The notes under the pieces were generated by a model, which saw only the letters and a program-made list of their open reading frames with translations, made no database searches and was not told the DNA's origin. From contig CATLLN010000003.1 of NCBI GenBank assembly GCA_950022695.1, forward strand, positions 102,972-166,971: DNA of 64,000 bases, written 5' to 3'. The translations under genes and the position numbers were made by a program. Below are positions 26,645 to 36,169 of the stretch, one piece after another. Positions within the stretch are counted from its first letter, which is position 1, and every line of letters starts with the position of its first letter. Source of the DNA: an uncultured bacterium. GTDB lineage: Bacteria; Cyanobacteriota; Vampirovibrionia; Gastranaerophilales; Gastranaerophilaceae.

Positions 26645-27931
26645 ATGAAATGTCCAAAATGTAATTCAGAACTTGAGATTCTGAATATAAACGACCTAAC
26701 TGTACAGTACTGCAAAGACTGCGGCGGAATGTGGATAAAATATGCCACACTTAAGAAAATGGGCGAAATGCTTGAGTTAAAAAGTGAACTTATCAACCCA
26801 GCAGAAATGGAAAATATTAACGTAAAAGAAGCTCCGCGCACCTGCCCTAGCTGCACAAAAACAATGGATAAAGTTTATTTTAACGGAATTATTGTTGATA
26901 AGTGTTCAGCTTGTAACAGCACATGGTTTGATAACGGAGAATTATCAAAATATTTCAAATTATTTATGAAAAATACTCCTGAAATAACTGATAATAAAAC
27001 ATTTATAACAAAATATTGCATTCACAAAACAAATAAAGATTTAAAACAAGAATTTCAGGAACTTGAGATTCAAAGTAAAGAGCATGAAATACCTGCATTT
27101 TCTATTAACGGGTTTGTAATTTTAGGGATTCTGTTATTAGTAATACTTGCGGCTTTACCATTATGTCTTATTGCACCGTTTATTGTACCGTTTTTAGTTC
27201 CGGTAGTAGTATTTATGGCAAAAGGTTTTAAAATTTTAAAACCGCAGGAAGCCCTTGCGCTGACAATTTTCGGGAATTACGTAGGAACACTTCGCGGAGC
27301 AGGCTTCCACTGGGTTAACCCGTTTGCAATGAGCGTAACCCCAATGACAACAATATCACTAAAAGCAATGACACTTGATAACGGCAAACAAAAGATTAAC
27401 GATGAATTGGGCAACCCGATAGAAGTCGGAATCATCGTAATCTGGGAAGTTGCAGACACAGCAAAAGCAATTTTCAATGTAGATGATTATAAAACATTTA
27501 TTTCAGCTCAAAGTGATTCGGCACTAAGAAATATTGTAAGAATGTACCCTTATGATGCTCCTGAAGAATCAGGAAAATCTTCACTAAGAGGCGACAGTGC
27601 AGAAATTTCGGCTAAATTAAAAGCTGAAATTCAAAGAAACGTAAGAGTTGCAGGTATAAATGTAGTTGATGCCAAAATCACGCACTTAGCTTACGCTCCT
27701 GAAATTGCTATTGCAATGCTTCAAAGGCAACAAGCAGCTGCCGTAATTGATGCTAAAAAAGCAATCGTTGAAGGAGCTGTAGGTATGGTTGAAATGGCAC
27801 TAAACAGATTAAGCGCAAATAATATCGTTCAGCTTGATGAGCTTGAGAAAGCAAAAATGGTAAATAATCTTCTTGTTACACTATGCAGTAACAAAGAAGC
27901 ACAACCGGTTATTAAAAATAATTTGCATTAA
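26645..27931 (+). CDS. Zinc-ribbon (zf-TFIIB) plus SPFH/band-7 fusion protein
   Basis: 428-residue fusion. Two zf-TFIIB-type zinc ribbons are at the N-terminus: CPKC...YCKDCGGMW (residues 3-28) and CPSC...KCSACNSTW (about 65-95). A hydrophobic segment lies at about 156-195. An SPFH (stomatin/prohibitin) domain follows at about 200-390 with ALTIFGNYVGTLRGAGFHW and a C-terminal helical region of the AQRQQAA type. The SPFH part suggests an oligomeric membrane microdomain scaffold facing the cytoplasm. A zinc-ribbon sensor on it is unusual. SD AAAGGAG precedes the ATG. Confidence 0.82.
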   Translation: MKCPKCNSELEILNINDLTVQYCKDCGGMWIKYATLKKMGEMLELKSELINPAEMENINVKEAPRTCPSCTKTMDKVYFNGIIVDKCSACNSTWFDNGELSKYFKLFMKNTPEITDNKTFITKYCIHKTNKDLKQEFQELEIQSKEHEIPAFSINGFVILGILLLVILAALPLCLIAPFIVPFLVPVVVFMAKGFKILKPQEALALTIFGNYVGTLRGAGFHWVNPFAMSVTPMTTISLKAMTLDNGKQKINDELGNPIEVGIIVIWEVADTAKAIFNVDDYKTFISAQSDSALRNIVRMYPYDAPEESGKSSLRGDSAEISAKLKAEIQRNVRVAGINVVDAKITHLAYAPEIAIAMLQRQQAAAVIDAKKAIVEGAVGMVEMALNRLSANNIVQLDELEKAKMVNNLLVTLCSNKEAQPVIKNNLH

Positions 27932-27932
27932 T

Positions 27933-27970
27933 AAAAAAGGGGCGGAGCCAAAGGCTCCGCCCCTTTTTTT
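27933..27970. terminator. Terminator after the zinc-ribbon/SPFH gene
   Basis: Long GC-rich stem AAGGGGCGGAGCC / GGCTCCGCCCCTT with AAA loop and T-run on the plus strand; A-run on the other side makes it usable for the sigma gene too. An imperfect hairpin with CCGGTA / TACCGG arms at about 28000-28040 lies between it and the sigma gene. Confidence 0.85.
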
Positions 27971-28073
27971 CGCTTACATTTAGCCTCAAATAAATACCGG
28001 TACCGAAAGCAAGCTCAAGTTCGATACCGGAGAAGTAAGATGATGAATTAAATTACTACGAGGTACTATTTAG

Positions 28074-29000
28074 TTAATTTTCTATATAATCCTTAAAGTG
28101 TTTATATTTACTATTGTGCCTTAGCTTTGAAATTGCACAATCCTCAATCTGCCTGATACGTTCTTTTGAATAACCGAGAAGCTCTCCCAATTGAGCAAGT
28201 GTTTTTGGAGAATTAGAATCAATACCAAATCTGTTTATTAAAACCTTCCTTTCCCTATCTGTAAGTTCTTCTAATAATTGAGGTATACCTATTTTTAAAA
28301 ACTCATTTTTAGCTTCGTTTTCCGGAGAATTACAACTTTTATCCTCAATGTAATCACCAATACATAAATCATCAGTTACAGCAGTTTCAAGGCTTATCGG
28401 CTCTAATAATATTGATTGTTTAATCTTTCTCAACTTATTTATAGATATATCCAAATTCAGCGCAAGTTCATTTTCTGTCGGTTCTCTGCCAAGTTCATTT
28501 GACAAATTAAGAAAAGCTTTTTTATACTTGCGAATTTTATCTGCCATATGCACAGGAATCCTTATTGATTTTGAATTATTTGCAATCGCACGAATTATAG
28601 ATTGCTTTACCCACCAGGTAGCATAAGTCGAAAATTTAAAGTTCTTTGAATAATCAAACTTCTCAGCTGCCTTAATAAGCCCGATAGAACCCTCCTGAAC
28701 AAGATCCATAAACAAAACACCCTGTCCAACATATTTTTTTGCAATACTTACAACAAGACGTAAATTTGCCTGAATAAGCTTACGTTTTGCAATATCTGAA
28801 TTTTGTTCTTTTATTAATCTGCCTAATTCCTTTTCATCTTCTGATTTAAGAAGTTTAATTTTACCTATTTCCTTCAAATAAGATTGCAATATATCATCTT
28901 CATGCGCAATTGCGCTAAAGGTTTTAACTTCATTTTCGTCTTCTTCTGTATGAATATTATTGAATTTATAACTATCCAAACTTTCCAGATTTACTCCCAC
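28074..29000 (-). CDS. RNA polymerase sigma factor, sigma-70 family (group 1/2 type)
   Basis: 308 residues from a GTG at 29000 that has GGAGG five bases upstream; a TTG at 29012 would add four residues without a better site. Region 1.2 is [13 protein letters not shown] (about 36-48). Region 2 has the RNAP-core and -10 binding segments ([29 protein letters not shown] and [11 protein letters not shown]). Region 3 follows, and region 4 ends in [12 protein letters not shown]. Region 1.1 is missing, so this resembles cyanobacterial group 2 sigma factors or a trimmed principal sigma. It stands alone. Confidence 0.88.
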   Translation of the reverse strand: MGVNLESLDSYKFNNIHTEEDENEVKTFSAIAHEDDILQSYLKEIGKIKLLKSEDEKELGRLIKEQNSDIAKRKLIQANLRLVVSIAKKYVGQGVLFMDLVQEGSIGLIKAAEKFDYSKNFKFSTYATWWVKQSIIRAIANNSKSIRIPVHMADKIRKYKKAFLNLSNELGREPTENELALNLDISINKLRKIKQSILLEPISLETAVTDDLCIGDYIEDKSCNSPENEAKNEFLKIGIPQLLEELTDRERKVLINRFGIDSNSPKTLAQLGELLGYSKERIRQIEDCAISKLRHNSKYKHFKDYIEN

Positions 29001-29077
29001 AATAACCTCCAACTACTAATTAATAAATCCTACACTCATAAAGACGAAAAAATTTTAAAAAAGTTTCATCAAAAGCC

Positions 29078-29106
29078 TTGACATTAAATTTTGTTCTTGA
29101 TAAGAT
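29078..29106 (+). promoter_or_regulatory. Promoter of tRNA-Val
   Basis: TTGACA at 29078-29083, a 17-base spacer, and TAAGAT at 29101-29106. It lies about 50 bases before the tRNA. The region is an open gap between the sigma gene and tRNA-Val. Confidence 0.75.
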
Positions 29107-29157
29107 AAATCTTGCGGAAAGCAATAAACACTAGCAAGAAATATTAAATAGTAAATT

Positions 29158-29233
29158 GGGTGTTTAGCTCAGTTGGTAGAGCGTCTCCCTTACAAGGAGA
29201 GGGTCGGGGGTTCAAGTCCCTCAACACCCACCA
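29158..29233 (+). tRNA. tRNA-Val (anticodon TAC)
   Basis: 76 nt with encoded CCA. Acceptor GGGTGTT pairs with AACACCC plus A. D-arm GCTCAGTTGGTAGAGC, anticodon loop CTTACAA with TAC, T-arm GGGTTCAAGTCCC. A terminator follows eight bases after it. Confidence 0.96.
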
Positions 29234-29240
29234 TTTATTT

Positions 29241-29264
29241 AAACGACCGAAGGGTCGTTTTTTT
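29241..29264 (+). terminator. Terminator of tRNA-Val
   Basis: Stem AAACGACC / GGTCGTTT with a GAAG tetraloop and T-run, eight bases after the tRNA CCA end. Confidence 0.85.
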
Positions 29265-29409
29265 ATTAGTATTTTTGAATTTAGGGACTATATCCTAAAC
29301 CGGATTGTTGGAAAACATATTTTTTGTCATGCTGAACTTGTTTCAGTAAATCATTGAAATATCCAAAAAAAAATGTTAAACTAAAAAAGTACATATTTAT
29401 GAGGTTAAA

Positions 29410-30312
29410 ATGAAGAATAGAGGTTTTACTATAGCTGAAGTACTGATTGTTATGGCACTTATCGGTTTCTTGTTTACATTAATGATACCGCATCTTGTGC
29501 AAAAACAAGGATCACAAAAAAATATTGAATCTTTAAAAACCGCACAATCAAAGCTTCAGGAAGCATTTGACATTACAGCAAAAGCAAATAACAACTTAAA
29601 TCCGCAAGACTGGGAAAGTGTTAGAAATAGCGAAAATAAATCAGAAGCAATAATTAAAGAAGTTGCAAAAAAATTATCAGTAATGTCATATTGCGGTACA
29701 TCTCCTAAAGGTTGCTTCGCATCCGGTGAATACAGAACGCTAAACGGAGTTCCGACAAAAGTTTTAAATGATCCTATGGAACCATTCAGATTAACCTTAG
29801 ATCCGGAAGATTATATTGTAACCCAAACTCAAGAAGTTACTGATGAATTCGGAGATACTGTTGAACAAAAAGTACCGTTAACATATACAAAAGCAGAACC
29901 TGAAGTCGCTTCAACATTCATAACATTACTTGACGGCGGCTCAGTTGTATTAAAAACCGCTTCAACATATTGTAACGGACGTATTCCATCTACGGATCCG
30001 CTTGAAAGACCTTTTTGCGGAGTTATTTATGTTGATGTAAACGGTCCTGCAATTCCTAACATGCTAGGAGTTGATGTATTTGGCTTCTACCTGTCAGGTA
30101 ATACACTTTTACCAATGGGTTTTTACGGCGATGATTTTAACTTTGAACACAATTGCCTAATGGAAAAACCTAATGCTGACAAATATAACGGGTTAGCCTG
30201 CACAGCATGGGCGCTAAAAAACAAAAATATGGAATACAGAAAATGTCAGGCAGGAAGCAGACTTGGCTGGGCTTTATCCACAAGATGCGACTCACCGCCT
30301 CCTAAAAGATAA
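29410..30312 (+). CDS. Type II/IV pseudopilin-like protein
   Basis: 300 residues starting with a class III prepilin leader: KNRG|FTIAEVLIVMALIGFLFTL, cleaved after the Gly with the first-residue Phe and Glu+5 preserved. The transmembrane helix ends near residue 27, followed by an amphipathic helix (residues 32-55) and a globular beta-rich domain with six Cys that may form disulfides. This makes it a pilin or pseudopilin of a type IV pilus/type II-like apparatus; no assembly genes are nearby. Unlike the fibre proteins at 50175-57574 it has no S74 domain. Terminators border both ends. SD GAGG before the ATG. Confidence 0.8.
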   Translation: MKNRGFTIAEVLIVMALIGFLFTLMIPHLVQKQGSQKNIESLKTAQSKLQEAFDITAKANNNLNPQDWESVRNSENKSEAIIKEVAKKLSVMSYCGTSPKGCFASGEYRTLNGVPTKVLNDPMEPFRLTLDPEDYIVTQTQEVTDEFGDTVEQKVPLTYTKAEPEVASTFITLLDGGSVVLKTASTYCNGRIPSTDPLERPFCGVIYVDVNGPAIPNMLGVDVFGFYLSGNTLLPMGFYGDDFNFEHNCLMEKPNADKYNGLACTAWALKNKNMEYRKCQAGSRLGWALSTRCDSPPPKR

Positions 30313-30321
30313 AATTTATAT

Positions 30322-30356
30322 AAAAAAAGAGCTGTTATTTAAAACAGCTCTTTTTT
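30322..30356. terminator. Bidirectional terminator
   Basis: Stem AAGAGCTGTT / AACAGCTCTT with A- and T-runs on both sides, between two convergent genes (pilin-like and LppM-like). Confidence 0.85.
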
Positions 30357-30369
30357 ATGAAATATTTCC

Positions 30370-31260
30370 TTAAACAATATTATCAACATTATCAATGCGT
30401 TTTTGAGAATCGCGTTTTAAGATTCTTCCTGCAAGCACAACAAGAAGCAGTACACCAAGCAGAATCATGAATGCAATAGCAAAGCCGCTATACTGAACAT
30501 ATTGAAGTTTAATTTCTGTAGGTTCATCATCTTTTAAATTCCAAGTATAAACATTACCGCTGATTGAATCTGCATTATTATAAGATGCAATTGACGGAAC
30601 TTTTATACTAAAAGTATTACTAAATTTAGCATCTTTAGATTTTGGAGCTTGTTGTTCATTTTTATCTTCTGTTACAGAATCTGTAATTGCTCGTTTTGTA
30701 TCCTCATCTAGATTTTTCGCAAATTCTTCCTCACTGTCAAATGATGACTCCAACTCAGAAGCATCTCCGTATTTATGGTAATATTCAGAGCCAGAAGGAG
30801 GTTCATTTTCAACTTTTAAAACCTCTACCGGTTGATCAATAACTTTAAACTGTTCTGACTTTGAAGAATTATCATATACACAATCAACATTAAATGATGT
30901 TAGTAAAAATGTTTTTTTTATTTGAATAAATTTTTTATCTGGAAGTTGTGAAACAAAACCTAATGAAGATAGGTCTAAATCTTCATTTGAAAGGTTTTTA
31001 ACTGATTTTGAAGCAGTAATTGTTGATAAATTAGCTCCAAATGCTTTTTCAACTTTATACTTTGGATCCAAAAAGCTTTGAAACCCTTCTGTAATCTTGG
31101 TTGATAATAAATTATCACCATCTGATAAATCACCTCTGTATGTCAAAGAGGTTACAACCTGCCCTGATTTATCATCATTTATAGTAACATTAGTATCAAT
31201 ATTTGCGCATCCTGTCAAAAACGGAACAAGCAATGCCAATGATATTAAAAATTTTTTCAT
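30370..31260 (-). CDS. Lipoprotein with LppM-like domain and C-terminal membrane anchor
   Basis: 296 residues from the ATG at 31260, selected because GGGAG lies 10 bases upstream; a further ATG at 31284 has no site. Lipobox LTGC is at residues 14-17, so it is a lipid-anchored protein. The 20-230 domain (NVTINDDKSGQVVTSLTY) resembles the LppM/DUF3153-type domain of cyanobacteria and actinobacteria. A charged, acidic stretch near 170-200 and a C-terminal transmembrane helix at about 261-283 follow, giving two membrane attachments. Function unknown. Confidence 0.75.
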   Translation of the reverse strand: MKKFLISLALLVPFLTGCANIDTNVTINDDKSGQVVTSLTYRGDLSDGDNLLSTKITEGFQSFLDPKYKVEKAFGANLSTITASKSVKNLSNEDLDLSSLGFVSQLPDKKFIQIKKTFLLTSFNVDCVYDNSSKSEQFKVIDQPVEVLKVENEPPSGSEYYHKYGDASELESSFDSEEEFAKNLDEDTKRAITDSVTEDKNEQQAPKSKDAKFSNTFSIKVPSIASYNNADSISGNVYTWNLKDDEPTEIKLQYVQYSGFAIAFMILLGVLLLVVLAGRILKRDSQKRIDNVDNIV

Positions 31261-31354
31261 AAAATGTACTCTCCCTATAGTCATGCTAAAATCATAATAT
31301 CATATTTTCGAGAATATGTTAAATTATAAAGAATATTTAAGGTATAATAATCAT

Positions 31355-32719
31355 ATGAAAGTAAATGAAGAATATACAGCTGAGATTGAAAAAGTAACAA
31401 ACTTAGGTGCAGGAATAGCTAAAATAGATGGTTTTGTTGTTTTTGTTGAAAATACTTGCCCCGGTGATATCGTAAAAATTAAAATTACAAAAGTAAACAA
31501 AAATTTCGCAAATGGAAAAATTTCAGAAATAATTACACCATCTCCTCACAGAATTAAGCCGTTTTGTCCAATGTACAATGCTTGTGGAGCATGCCAACTG
31601 CAGTTTATAGATTATGATTATCAGCTGGAATTAAAACAAAAGATTACGGAAGAAACAATTCGAAGTATATCAGGACTTGACATCGAAATTCAAAAAACTA
31701 TCTCAAGCCCTGAAATAAAGAATTATCGTCGAAAAATTCAATACCCGATATTTCAAACAAAAAATTCAGGACGAATTCTTGCCGGATATTTTAAGCCAAA
31801 AACTCACGAAATTGTAAATATTAAATATTGTCCGATTCAACCGGAAATTTGTGATAGTATCATTGAATTTATCAGAGAAAAAGCATTTGACTTTGGTATT
31901 CAAGGATTTAATGAAAAAAAACATACTGGAGATTTACGTCACGTCGTTATCAGGAATTCAGCATTAACTGGTAAAAACCTTGTTGTACTTGTAGTTAATG
32001 CCACAAAAACATTTGACAGATTAAAGGATTTCGCTAAATCAATATATGATGAATTTGAAGATGTCACAGGTGTTTGTGTAAATTATAATTCTAAAAAAAC
32101 TAATGTTATTTTAGGTACTAAATCAGAATGTTTATACGGCAAAGAATTTGTTAAAGAAAAACTTATTGATAAAACATTTAAAATAGGAGCTAATACATTT
32201 TTCCAAATTAACCCTAAAAGCGCTGAAAATATTTTTAAATACGTAAAAGATTATATTGCTAAAAATTTCAAAGATCCTATTGTATTAGATGCTTATGCAG
32301 GTATTACATCCTTCGGGATTTGTATCGCTGATGTTTGTAAAAAAGTAGTAAGTGTCGAAGAAAATAAAGAATCAACCGAACTTGCAAGACAAACAGCACA
32401 AGAAAACAATGTTCAAAATGTTGAAATTCACAATATGGATGCTTCAGTATTTTTTGCTAAAGAAAAGCGTAAATTTGATGTCATAATTCTTGACCCGCCA
32501 AGAAAAGGATGTTCAAAAGAATCTCTTGACGAAGCGTTTAAGTTATCTAAAGATACAATAATTTATGTAAGCTGTAACCCTGCAACACTTGCAAGAGATT
32601 TAAAAATCCTTGCAGAAAAAGGTTGTGATGTCATATCAATTCAACCGTTTGATATGTTCTGCCACACATTCCACATTGAAAACGTTGCAATAATTAAGAA
32701 AAAACAATTTATTTCTTAA
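31355..32719 (+). CDS. rlmD: 23S rRNA m5U methyltransferase RlmD/RumA-like
   Basis: SAM-dependent uracil-C5 methyltransferase of the TrmA/RumA family, about 454 residues. A TRAM domain (about 2-55) precedes a Cys-cluster region with CPMYNACGACQ near 70. The catalytic part has DAYAGITSFG (SAM binding), DPPRKGCSKE, and the nucleophile Cys of VSCNPATLARDL near 420. The choice of start follows a TATAAT box at 31343-31348 that ends six bases before ATG 31355, suggesting a near-leaderless transcript; an ATG at 31316 is an alternative. It overlaps trkH at the 3' end by 11 bases. TrmFO-type or TrmA function cannot be excluded. Confidence 0.88.
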   Translation: MKVNEEYTAEIEKVTNLGAGIAKIDGFVVFVENTCPGDIVKIKITKVNKNFANGKISEIITPSPHRIKPFCPMYNACGACQLQFIDYDYQLELKQKITEETIRSISGLDIEIQKTISSPEIKNYRRKIQYPIFQTKNSGRILAGYFKPKTHEIVNIKYCPIQPEICDSIIEFIREKAFDFGIQGFNEKKHTGDLRHVVIRNSALTGKNLVVLVVNATKTFDRLKDFAKSIYDEFEDVTGVCVNYNSKKTNVILGTKSECLYGKEFVKEKLIDKTFKIGANTFFQINPKSAENIFKYVKDYIAKNFKDPIVLDAYAGITSFGICIADVCKKVVSVEENKESTELARQTAQENNVQNVEIHNMDASVFFAKEKRKFDVIILDPPRKGCSKESLDEAFKLSKDTIIYVSCNPATLARDLKILAEKGCDVISIQPFDMFCHTFHIENVAIIKKKQFIS

Positions 32720-34175
32720 GTTTCCAAAAATCCTTATGGAACAATACCAGAAACGGAATTATTTCCAAACGGCCGATAAACATATCAAAAATAAAGATTA
32801 TTTTTGATAAAGGTTTTAATGTTGAATAATTTCCCATTGGACCTACAACATCACCTAACCCCGGGCCTATATCACCTATAGCTGAAATTGATGCTGTAAG
32901 TGCAAGTGCAAAATTTTGTTCAATAACAGCCAGAACAATTGCTGTCATTGCCCATAATCCAAAGAAACAAAGAGCAAAAAATATTGTCTGGCGTAAAACA
33001 TCAGGTGCAACAACTTTATCATCAATTTTAACCGTCAAAACAGCTTTTGGGTGAAGGATTTTGTACAATTCGTTTTTTATATACTTAAAAATCAAAATCC
33101 ATCTTGTCATTTTCAAGCCGCCACCTGCAGACCCGGAACAAGAACTTGCAAACATGGTAATAAATAACATAATTTTTGCATCTAAACACCACCTTTGAAA
33201 ATCTTCGCTTGCACTTCCTGTAGATGTGGACAACGCAAGAACCTGAAAGACAGAAGCCGTAATTGATTCAAAAACTGAATAATGCATCTGAAGAAATAAA
33301 ATACTTCCGACAATCAAAGATAATATTAATATCACAAAAAGATAACATTTAAATTCTTCACTTTTCCAAAACAGAGATAATTTTCTTCTTGTCAATACTC
33401 TTGATTGAAGCACAAAACTTGTACCGGAGATAAACATAAACACAATAATAATCCAGTTTATAGCATTAGAGCCATATCCGCCAATACTTTCCGAATGAGG
33501 TGAAAAACCACCGGCTGAAAGTGTTGAGAAAGCATTACAAACTGCATCAAACGGATTCATGCCTGCAAGCCACAAAGCAAATATACATGCAGCAGTTAGA
33601 CCAGCATAAATTATCCACAAAGCAGATGCGGTATTTTTAATTCTTGGTGTAAACTTATCTTCAGTCGGACCGGGAGTTTCAGCAAAAAACATCTGTCTGC
33701 CTGCAACAGCAAACTGAGGAAGAATTGCCACAAATAATACAATAATTCCCATGCCGCCTAACCACTGTGTAAATGAGCGCCAAAACATTAAAGGTTTTGG
33801 ATAATCATATGTGGTAAATATAGTAGCACCTGTTGTTGTTATCCCAGAAACTGCTTCAAATAAAGAATTTATCGGCGAAAAACCATAAAAAAGATAAGGA
33901 ATCGCTGCTATAAATCCGAATGAAACCCAGGATAAAGTTACAATAAACAAAGCTTCAGATCGTTTAATATCGTTTAAAGTATCTGCCGCAGTTGATACTT
34001 TACAGAATTTTCTGATAAGCATGCCTGCAAATAATGCAATAAACCCTGTTGCAATAAACGGTAAAAAAGAATTCACATCATGATAATATATAGCAGTAAT
34101 AAGCGGGATAAAGGCTACAAGACCTATATCTTTTAAAATCAAACTTAATGCACTCGCTATATAATTTAACCGCAT
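32709..34175 (-). CDS. trkH: Trk potassium uptake membrane subunit
   Basis: Potassium channel/transporter subunit, 488 residues with about ten transmembrane helices, the usual TrkH/KtrB length. Four pore-loop repeats are seen: GITTTGATIF, TLSAGGFSPHS, LSTSTGSASEDF and AIGDIGPGLGD, with the pore Gly residues kept. It lies 3 bases downstream of trkA, its cytosolic gating partner, so both are in one operon. Its 3' end overlaps rlmD convergently by 11 bases. Confidence 0.93.
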   Translation of the reverse strand: MRLNYIASALSLILKDIGLVAFIPLITAIYYHDVNSFLPFIATGFIALFAGMLIRKFCKVSTAADTLNDIKRSEALFIVTLSWVSFGFIAAIPYLFYGFSPINSLFEAVSGITTTGATIFTTYDYPKPLMFWRSFTQWLGGMGIIVLFVAILPQFAVAGRQMFFAETPGPTEDKFTPRIKNTASALWIIYAGLTAACIFALWLAGMNPFDAVCNAFSTLSAGGFSPHSESIGGYGSNAINWIIIVFMFISGTSFVLQSRVLTRRKLSLFWKSEEFKCYLFVILILSLIVGSILFLQMHYSVFESITASVFQVLALSTSTGSASEDFQRWCLDAKIMLFITMFASSCSGSAGGGLKMTRWILIFKYIKNELYKILHPKAVLTVKIDDKVVAPDVLRQTIFFALCFFGLWAMTAIVLAVIEQNFALALTASISAIGDIGPGLGDVVGPMGNYSTLKPLSKIIFIFDMFIGRLEIIPFLVLFHKDFWKLKK

Positions 34176-34178
34176 ACC

Positions 34179-35519
34179 TTACACTACCTTAAAATAATCT
34201 TTTACTGCATCCACGCTATCTGCTTTTGTAAATATTATCAAAATATCACAAGATTTAATTTGAGTATCGCCTTTTGGAATAATTACATTTGCTCTGCGCT
34301 GAATAATACCGACAATAGCAGGCGCAGGAAATCTCAAATCTTTAATAAGTTTTCCGTTAAACTCTTCGCAAATAGGAATTTCAAGAACTTCAGCTTCACC
34401 CTGTTCAACAGTAGCAAGAATATCAACATTTGTTTCATCTATATCATTACGAACTTCATTTATTGCAGATGTCTTAGGTGAAACGGCAATATCAATTCCG
34501 ACTTTTTCAAAAAGCGGGATATTTAAGACCTTAGAAACTCTTGAAATAACACGTTTGACACCCAATTGTTTTGCAAGCAGTGAACATAAAAGGTTTCTTT
34601 CATCGTTATTTGTAACCGCAATTGCAACGTCGCATGAGCCGATTTCCTCTTCATCAAGAAGCTTTAAATTAGTCCCATCCCCATTTATTACAAGAGTTTT
34701 AGATAATTCCTGCGCAAGATACTCACATCGCTCGTAGTCTTTTTCAATAATTTTTACTTTAATCTTCATATCCTCAAGACTTTGAGCAAGCATGTATCCA
34801 ACATTTCCCCCTCCAATTACAGCAACAGATTTTACCTGTTCCTTTTCGTGGAAAAAAGTACCCGCCAAAATGTCAAGAGAATGAGAAGTTCCCATAAAAA
34901 TCAGCTTGTCATCTTCATTAATTTCAGTTAAACCGTTTGGAATAAACAAAAGACTATCACGTTTTATCCCTACAATAATAGTGTCCTTAGTAAATCCACA
35001 ATCCTTAACCATTTTACCGACAATCGAAGAGCCGGGCTTTACTCTGTATTCAAGTAATCTTGCTTTTCCATCCGCAAAATTTTCTACATCCAGCGCATGC
35101 GCAACAGTTACAATTCTAAAAAGTTCCTGTGTCAAAAGAGCCTCAGGCCAAATTACATAATCAATAAAGAAATCCCCAAGATAATCACCGTTTTTATCTA
35201 GCGCCATAGCATTTTGGTATTCGCTTTTTGATACAAAACAAATTGTTCTGATTCCGCTTAGTTTTTTAACAGAAAGACAAGCAACAATATTAGCTTCATC
35301 TAATGCAGTACAAGCAATAAAGACATCCGCATTAATTATATCTGCAGATTTTAATACATTCATATCAGTCGCATTACCCTGAATAAAGCTAATATCTAAC
35401 TTATCAAAATCGTCTGTTCTGTTTTCTTCTTTATCAATCACAGTGATATCATGATCTTCAAAAAACTCTGTTGCCAGCAAACAGCCTATTTCGGTTGCTC
35501 CATATATTATTATTTTCAT
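34179..35519 (-). CDS. trkA: Trk potassium uptake regulatory subunit
   Basis: Nucleotide-binding RCK gating protein with 446 residues, comprising two tandem RCK domains. The first Rossmann starts YGATEIGCLLA at about 5-15, the second VIGGGNVGYMLA near 230. Each is followed by a TrkA_C domain (about 145-215 and 370-446). It forms the cytosolic ring controlling TrkH (trkH is 3 bases downstream). NAD(H)/ATP binding is expected of the family. Confidence 0.93.
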   Translation of the reverse strand: MKIIIYGATEIGCLLATEFFEDHDITVIDKEENRTDDFDKLDISFIQGNATDMNVLKSADIINADVFIACTALDEANIVACLSVKKLSGIRTICFVSKSEYQNAMALDKNGDYLGDFFIDYVIWPEALLTQELFRIVTVAHALDVENFADGKARLLEYRVKPGSSIVGKMVKDCGFTKDTIIVGIKRDSLLFIPNGLTEINEDDKLIFMGTSHSLDILAGTFFHEKEQVKSVAVIGGGNVGYMLAQSLEDMKIKVKIIEKDYERCEYLAQELSKTLVINGDGTNLKLLDEEEIGSCDVAIAVTNNDERNLLCSLLAKQLGVKRVISRVSKVLNIPLFEKVGIDIAVSPKTSAINEVRNDIDETNVDILATVEQGEAEVLEIPICEEFNGKLIKDLRFPAPAIVGIIQRRANVIIPKGDTQIKSCDILIIFTKADSVDAVKDYFKVV

Positions 35520-35525
35520 ACCAAA

Positions 35526-35819
35526 TTATCCTAACAATCCTAATGTACTCATAAGATAAATTGCACCATATATAATACCTTTACTTAAAAAGCCCAAAAC
35601 AAGCATTGCAACAATCGGCGAAATATCAATAAAACCAATTGGCGGTATAAACTTTCTAAATAAGTCTAAATACAAATCCACAGATGAACGTAAAGCCTTC
35701 ATTATAGGGTTTTCCCAATTTACACCAGGAAACCATGTAAGCAAACATCTTACAAGAATCATATACATATAAATTTCAAAACATTTTGCAATAGCATATA
35801 TTATTTTAATCGCAATCAT
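35526..35819 (-). CDS. YggT-family membrane protein
   Basis: 97 residues with two transmembrane helices (about 5-25 and 65-90), YggT/Ycf19 family: CLLTWFPGVNWENP and the FRKFIPPIGFIDISPIVAMLVL signature. In cyanobacteria and plastids related proteins affect thylakoid or nucleoid organisation and cell division. It overlaps the neighbouring YggT gene by 14 bases and is 6 bases upstream of trkA. Confidence 0.85.
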   Translation of the reverse strand: MIAIKIIYAIAKCFEIYMYMILVRCLLTWFPGVNWENPIMKALRSSVDLYLDLFRKFIPPIGFIDISPIVAMLVLGFLSKGIIYGAIYLMSTLGLLG

Positions 35820-36150
35820 CTTTTTTATTTTCCTCTTTTTGTTTGTTAAGTTTTTCTATAAATTCTTCTGGAGTAAGAACAACAACCTTAGGCTCTTTTT
35901 CTGCGTAAAATTTATCATAAATTTTTTTCAACCCCATAGAAATTAATGCACATATAATCATTAATAAGGCAGGTCCAAACGCAAATCCGATTACTGGCGG
36001 TAAAATATACGCTCCTGAAAATTTAAATATATAATAAAAAAGCGGGTAGTCAGGATTTATATTCGGAACCCACGATAACACGCAGGCTCCGAGAATAAAA
36101 TACATATATAAAATTACTAATCTATCTAAAAATAATATGAATTTACCCAT
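35806..36150 (-). CDS. YggT-family membrane protein, tandem paralogue
   Basis: 114 residues with two helices (about 8-28 and 50-78) and the YggT-like CVLSWVPNINPDYP segment. Unlike its neighbour it has a charged C-terminal tail of about 35 residues (KEPKVVVLTPEEF). The two tandem copies are in different reading frames and overlap by 14 bases. It starts 19 bases after mtnP. Function as for the neighbouring gene, with the tail perhaps cytosolic. Confidence 0.78.
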   Translation of the reverse strand: MGKFILFLDRLVILYMYFILGACVLSWVPNINPDYPLFYYIFKFSGAYILPPVIGFAFGPALLMIICALISMGLKKIYDKFYAEKEPKVVVLTPEEFIEKLNKQKEENKKDDCD

Positions 36151-36169
36151 AATTACCTTAAATTTACCC

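Noticed and set aside
28000..28040. Imperfect hairpin between the SPFH gene and the sigma gene
   Set aside because: Stem has bulges and no partner feature; kept only as a remark under the terminator.
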